From contig CAVPXS010000007.1 in the NCBI GenBank assembly GCA_963709775.1, positions 124,001 through 188,000 on the forward strand: 64,000 nt of DNA, in the 5' to 3' direction. A program made the position numbers and the translations under genes. The stretch comes from Salinimicrobium sp963709775. Its GTDB lineage: Bacteria; Bacteroidota; Bacteroidia; Flavobacteriales; Flavobacteriaceae. Under the pieces are notes generated by a model that searched no databases, had not been told where the DNA came from, and saw only the letters and a list, made by a program, of their open reading frames with translations. Positions within the stretch are counted from its first letter, which is position 1, and the number at the start of each line of letters is the position of its first letter. Shown in pieces: positions 60,726 to 64,000 of the stretch.

Positions 60726-63527
60726 TCAGAATCTATAGTAAACATGGGCGTAGTAGGTGGTACCGGGTCCAAACCAGTATTTTGATCCAAAAACAGGTTG
60801 GTCTCTTTCCATATCGGCCTTAAGAAGGGCATAGTTGACATTTCGGGATTGTTCATAGCCACCGGTTTTATATGTAGAATCAAGTATGTTGTTTAAGCTG
60901 CCAAAAAAACCTACAAATCTGTTTTTCAGTCTCCAGGATTTCCCGCCTACAATATTTACCAGCATATAGCTTTCAAATTCCTCCTGTCGCAAAAGGCTTT
61001 GGGCAATACTTTCATCATAGTATACAAAAGGAAAGCCGTCTACATCGGTTTTAAAATTTCGGGTTCTGGGGAGGGGTGCCACATCAATGAATGTTTTTGA
61101 AAAGAAATTTGCAGAAGCTGAAATCCACCAGTAATCCGGGTCCCTGTATTCAAATCCTGCCTGGACTGCCTGCTGCGGGCCACCGGAAAGCCGGTAATCT
61201 TTAAGAGCTGCCTTCCCCATGTGCCTAACCTCGGTAAAATCATCGGAGGTTAAATAAACTTCAGGATCACTATTGAAGATATAATCCCCAAAAGAGCCGG
61301 CAGTGCGCAGCTTTAACGTACTCGTTAGCGGGATTTCAAATCCAAACTCCAGTCCAATATGTCTTTTATCGATTCCGGTCATTATTTCCTGAACAAAAGC
61401 ATTGGTAACCTCTCTTCCAGATCCCGCGAGACCATCGGCATAATAAAAGGAAACCTCGGTTGCATCATCAAAAGTGCCGTAAAAACCGGTTATTCTTCCG
61501 GTAAGGAAAGGTGCCCGAATGGTATACCCTGCATCGGCGGTAAAGATTTTTTCATTTTTCAGGCCAATAACAACATCATTATTCTGTCGTGCATTAGAAA
61601 AGCTATTCCGAAGCGCCGGTGGTTTTGTAAAACCGGCCAGATTAGTGGTGAGGTAATGTCTGCCGGTGATCTTATAGGTAAGTCCCGCCTTTGCACCATA
61701 ATTCCCAAAGTTGACCGGATCACTTTCACCCAGAGAATTATCGGGGAAATTTCCATTTTGAAAGTAGCCGGTTCGCTGGTATGAAGTAGCAGAACCCTGG
61801 CCAGCGACATAAGCTTCTATTCTATCATACCTAAATTCCGCCTGAAGAAATCCTCCACCATCGAGAGCATTAAGTCTATAGTGGTACTTAAAAATGTCAT
61901 TTTCGGCTACTAATTTATTTTGGTTTTGAAGATCATTTTGAGCTTGAATACCTTCTGAAAAAGAATCCACATCAAGAAAAGATGCAGCTCCAAAAAGATC
62001 AAGAACCGATGCGAAATTTTCACTTCTAAGCTGCCGAAAATTCAGAGCTCCCGTGACTACCACATGGGAAGATACGGTATACCGGAAATTGGATCCCGCA
62101 GTAAGTTGCCTGTCATCTGTCCTGTCCTCGTATAAAGCATAAATAGCGTTGCCACCTAAAGTTGCAGCTGCTTCATTCGCCAGGTACAGCTCCTCCCAGT
62201 TCAATTGCCCATTATCGCGAAAATCCTGTTCGGCCAGGTAAGCTCCCCTAAAATCGGGATTATTTTCGGACCTGAGGTAGTAGGATGGAAGGTTCTGGTA
62301 ATATGCAGGGTCCGGATTACTGCCGCCACCCATGAAAATATTTTGCGAGCCCGCATCATACAAGCGGCTGCCTCCATAATCGATCCTGCTATTCCCTGTC
62401 TTCCCAAATTGATAAGCTACACTGGAACTTATTTCTAGATCTTTGGAAGGGTTCCAATAATGGTTGAGCATTAGAACCGGCTCTTCGACAACTTTTATTC
62501 TCGAGTTTCTAATTTCCCCATCCTGCCAGCCCCAGTAAGAATTATACCTGTGGCCCTTTAATTCATATACCTCCTGAGTATTGGGAGAATTCTTTCCCCT
62601 TTCATTGGGTGTGTAGAACCCGGTAAAATTCAGGCTGTGTGAATCATTGAACTTTTTTTCAACTGAAACGAAAAAGGAATTGGCATCATAACTACTTCCT
62701 TCAATGTAACTTTGTTTTGCATACCTTCTTGATAACGACAAAGAATAAGCCCAGCCCGAAGGAAGTAAACCACTGTGATAGCTACCCATTGCCCTTCCCG
62801 AATAGGATCGATTTGCCATAGCATAGGAGAATTTGCCTCCGTTTTGATATTGAGAGGCTCTCATAATAATATTCGTCGTACCCGCGGGACCGCCGAAGGA
62901 AACATTAGAAGGTGTGGTGCTATTAGAAAATTCCTGGTTTCTCTGTACATCATTTAATCCTCCCCAGTTGCTCCATAAAGGTCTTCCATTGAAGATCTTA
63001 TTCATTTCCACACCGTTTATCAACACTTTTCCATACTCACTATCGTAACCACGCGGCCTGAAAAAGGTGGGACTAAAATCAAAAGCTGCGGCATTTAGAA
63101 ACACATCTTTTGAAGCCTGTAAGAGGCCCGAAATATTGGCAAAACCTCCATCCTCATCCAGTTCATGATCGGCCAGTGAAATAATTTCAGTTTGCCTCTG
63201 CATTTCGGGCAGGTTGGGTTTCAGAACAATCTCCCCCAAATCAATGTCTTCGGAAAAAATCTTAACCGGAAAATGTTTATCCAAAAAGCCATTTTTGGAG
63301 AGGGTAAGGATCTGCTCTCCCTGCGGAAGGGATTCAGAAAAGACAAAGATTCCGTCGGGATCGGTAAATTCTTCCAGTGTTGTATTAGAAAGCCGAACAG
63401 AAGCACCATATATCGGTTTTCCCGACACCTGGTCAATCACAACACCCGAAAGGTTCTGGCTAAAAGCAGCAGAAACCGAAAATGAGATTAAAGGAAATAA
63501 AATCCTCCCAAAAGAAAATATTTTCAT
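60726..63527 (-). CDS. TonB-dependent outer-membrane receptor
   Basis: A 933-residue receptor. The signal peptide (LISFSVSAAFSQ) is followed by a carboxypeptidase-regulatory-like domain (GVVIDQVSGKPIYGASVRLS near residue 29), a plug domain (FFRPRGYDSEYGKVLINGVEMNK near residue 155 as overlapping segments) and a 22-strand barrel ending TTYYAHVYYRF, a typical aromatic C-terminus. No SusD-like gene is present; the DUF5689 lipoprotein follows instead. The ligand is unknown. A nuclease-like gene diverges 94 bases upstream, suggesting nucleic-acid or phosphate-related uptake (inference). Confidence 0.93.
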   Translation of the reverse strand: MKIFSFGRILFPLISFSVSAAFSQNLSGVVIDQVSGKPIYGASVRLSNTTLEEFTDPDGIFVFSESLPQGEQILTLSKNGFLDKHFPVKIFSEDIDLGEIVLKPNLPEMQRQTEIISLADHELDEDGGFANISGLLQASKDVFLNAAAFDFSPTFFRPRGYDSEYGKVLINGVEMNKIFNGRPLWSNWGGLNDVQRNQEFSNSTTPSNVSFGGPAGTTNIIMRASQYQNGGKFSYAMANRSYSGRAMGSYHSGLLPSGWAYSLSLSRRYAKQSYIEGSSYDANSFFVSVEKKFNDSHSLNFTGFYTPNERGKNSPNTQEVYELKGHRYNSYWGWQDGEIRNSRIKVVEEPVLMLNHYWNPSKDLEISSSVAYQFGKTGNSRIDYGGSRLYDAGSQNIFMGGGSNPDPAYYQNLPSYYLRSENNPDFRGAYLAEQDFRDNGQLNWEELYLANEAAATLGGNAIYALYEDRTDDRQLTAGSNFRYTVSSHVVVTGALNFRQLRSENFASVLDLFGAASFLDVDSFSEGIQAQNDLQNQNKLVAENDIFKYHYRLNALDGGGFLQAEFRYDRIEAYVAGQGSATSYQRTGYFQNGNFPDNSLGESDPVNFGNYGAKAGLTYKITGRHYLTTNLAGFTKPPALRNSFSNARQNNDVVIGLKNEKIFTADAGYTIRAPFLTGRITGFYGTFDDATEVSFYYADGLAGSGREVTNAFVQEIMTGIDKRHIGLEFGFEIPLTSTLKLRTAGSFGDYIFNSDPEVYLTSDDFTEVRHMGKAALKDYRLSGGPQQAVQAGFEYRDPDYWWISASANFFSKTFIDVAPLPRTRNFKTDVDGFPFVYYDESIAQSLLRQEEFESYMLVNIVGGKSWRLKNRFVGFFGSLNNILDSTYKTGGYEQSRNVNYALLKADMERDQPVFGSKYWFGPGTTYYAHVYYRF

Positions 63528-63621
63528 AATTCACTACAGGGGAGGCAATTAGGGCGCAATAATACATTTATTATTTTATCTTTAGACCCCCTCTTAAAAT
63601 ATTTAACAAATTAAAATTCAG

Positions 63622-64000
63622 GTGTTTAAGATATACGTCAGTTTTCTCATTGTGCTCCTGTATTCGAGCATCTTTTTTCCCGCTCCTGCACAGGAAAAAA
63701 AGGATTACAGGGTGGTGAGTATTGCCTTTTACAATGTCGAGAACTTGTTCGATATTCATGATGACCCATTAATTTTTGATGAGGAATTCACTCCGACCGG
63801 AAAAAACAGGTGGACACAAGAATTATATTTCAAAAAACTGGAAAATCTTTCGAGGGTCATAGACAATATAGGCAAACCCGGAATAGAAACTCCTCCTGCA
63901 CTTTTGGGGCTTTGCGAGGTAGAGAACCTCGAGGTACTTGAAGATCTCATTAAAATGCCTCTTTTGGCTCCTTATGGCTATGAAATAATCCACTTTGATT
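63622..64000 (+). CDS. secreted endonuclease/exonuclease/phosphatase family protein, N-terminal part
   Basis: The first 126 residues of a longer protein, beginning at GTG 63622 and running off the window. A signal peptide (VSFLIVLLYSSIFFPAPAQ) is followed by the EEP domain start VVSIAFYNVENLFD, the substrate/metal motif LLGLCEVENLEVLEDLI and a typical EFTPTGKNRWTQ spacing. These enzymes cleave DNA, RNA or phosphoesters with divalent metal. The GTG is the only in-frame start that gives the signal peptide. It is divergent from the TonB receptor gene. A weak -7-like TATCTTTA lies at 63577-63584. Confidence 0.8.
   Translation, partial: MFKIYVSFLIVLLYSSIFFPAPAQEKKDYRVVSIAFYNVENLFDIHDDPLIFDEEFTPTGKNRWTQELYFKKLENLSRVIDNIGKPGIETPPALLGLCEVENLEVLEDLIKMPLLAPYGYEIIHFD

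Noticed and set aside
1..64000. tRNA, rRNA, CRISPR arrays, IS elements and prophage genes
   Set aside because: I looked for clover-leaf ends, regularly spaced direct repeats, transposase motifs and phage proteins by eye and found none; a tRNA could still be missed without software.

Overview
The window reads as chromosome of a marine-type Flavobacteriaceae (Bacteroidota) bacterium, most like the Gramella/Salegentibacter group (inference from gene order and protein style, no search run). Support: moderate AT richness, -7 promoter boxes of the form TAnnTTTG, lipoproteins with acidic residues after the lipid cysteine, a type IX secretion (T9SS) sorting domain, a TonB-dependent receptor with a carboxypeptidase-like N-terminal domain, a type B succinate dehydrogenase, and families largely confined to Bacteroidota (DUF4270, DUF2480, DUF3078, DUF5689). 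It is mostly core genome: no phage, IS element, CRISPR array, rRNA or tRNA was recognised.

Layout. 1-5393 (minus): Mrp/Mnh Na+/H+ antiporter operon mnhABCDEFG, with mnhA frameshifted and mnhG cut by the window edge. 5692-7465: frameshifted M61 aminopeptidase. 7591-8883: an autoregulated-looking module of two DUF2975 membrane proteins and a Cro/CI repressor behind twin palindromic operators. 8994-10883 (minus): atpC and atpD. 11496-15741 (minus): glmS (two frameshifts), a DUF4270 lipoprotein and a GT5-like protein. 15849-21151 (plus): panC, panD, a YbhN-like flippase, an esterase-fold protein with Asp at the nucleophile position, radA and a GNAT enzyme. 21266-30229: small membrane protein, M23 lipoprotein, OmpA-like protein, exonuclease III, T9SS-secreted protein, glycyl-tRNA synthetase, coiled-coil protein. 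30303-35232: comF, an Ig-like lipoprotein, an omega-amidase/aminotransferase pair. 35311-38853 (minus): sdhCAB. 39193-44233: aminopeptidase P, alpha/beta hydrolase, small unknowns, thiL. 44508-53189 (plus): a suf Fe-S assembly operon with extra lipoproteins and DUF2480/DUF3078 genes. 53317-59306: hflX, a decayed secreted-protein gene, an FAD dehydrogenase, oligopeptidase B. 59329-64000: DUF5689 lipoprotein, TonB receptor and a divergent secreted nuclease-like gene.

How they work together: respiration and ion energetics (sdh, atp, mnh), cell-wall precursor supply (glmS), pantothenate (panCD), thiamine (thiL) and Fe-S biogenesis (suf) form the core. Nine single-base insertions break six otherwise normal genes, including glmS and mnhA, which suggests sequence error rather than decay. 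Two genes (44878-45281, 54584-55308) carry other kinds of lesion and may be real pseudogenes. The least explained systems are the DUF2975/repressor module, the DUF5689-TonB-nuclease locus and a recurring A5/T5 near-palindrome spread through genes and spacers.
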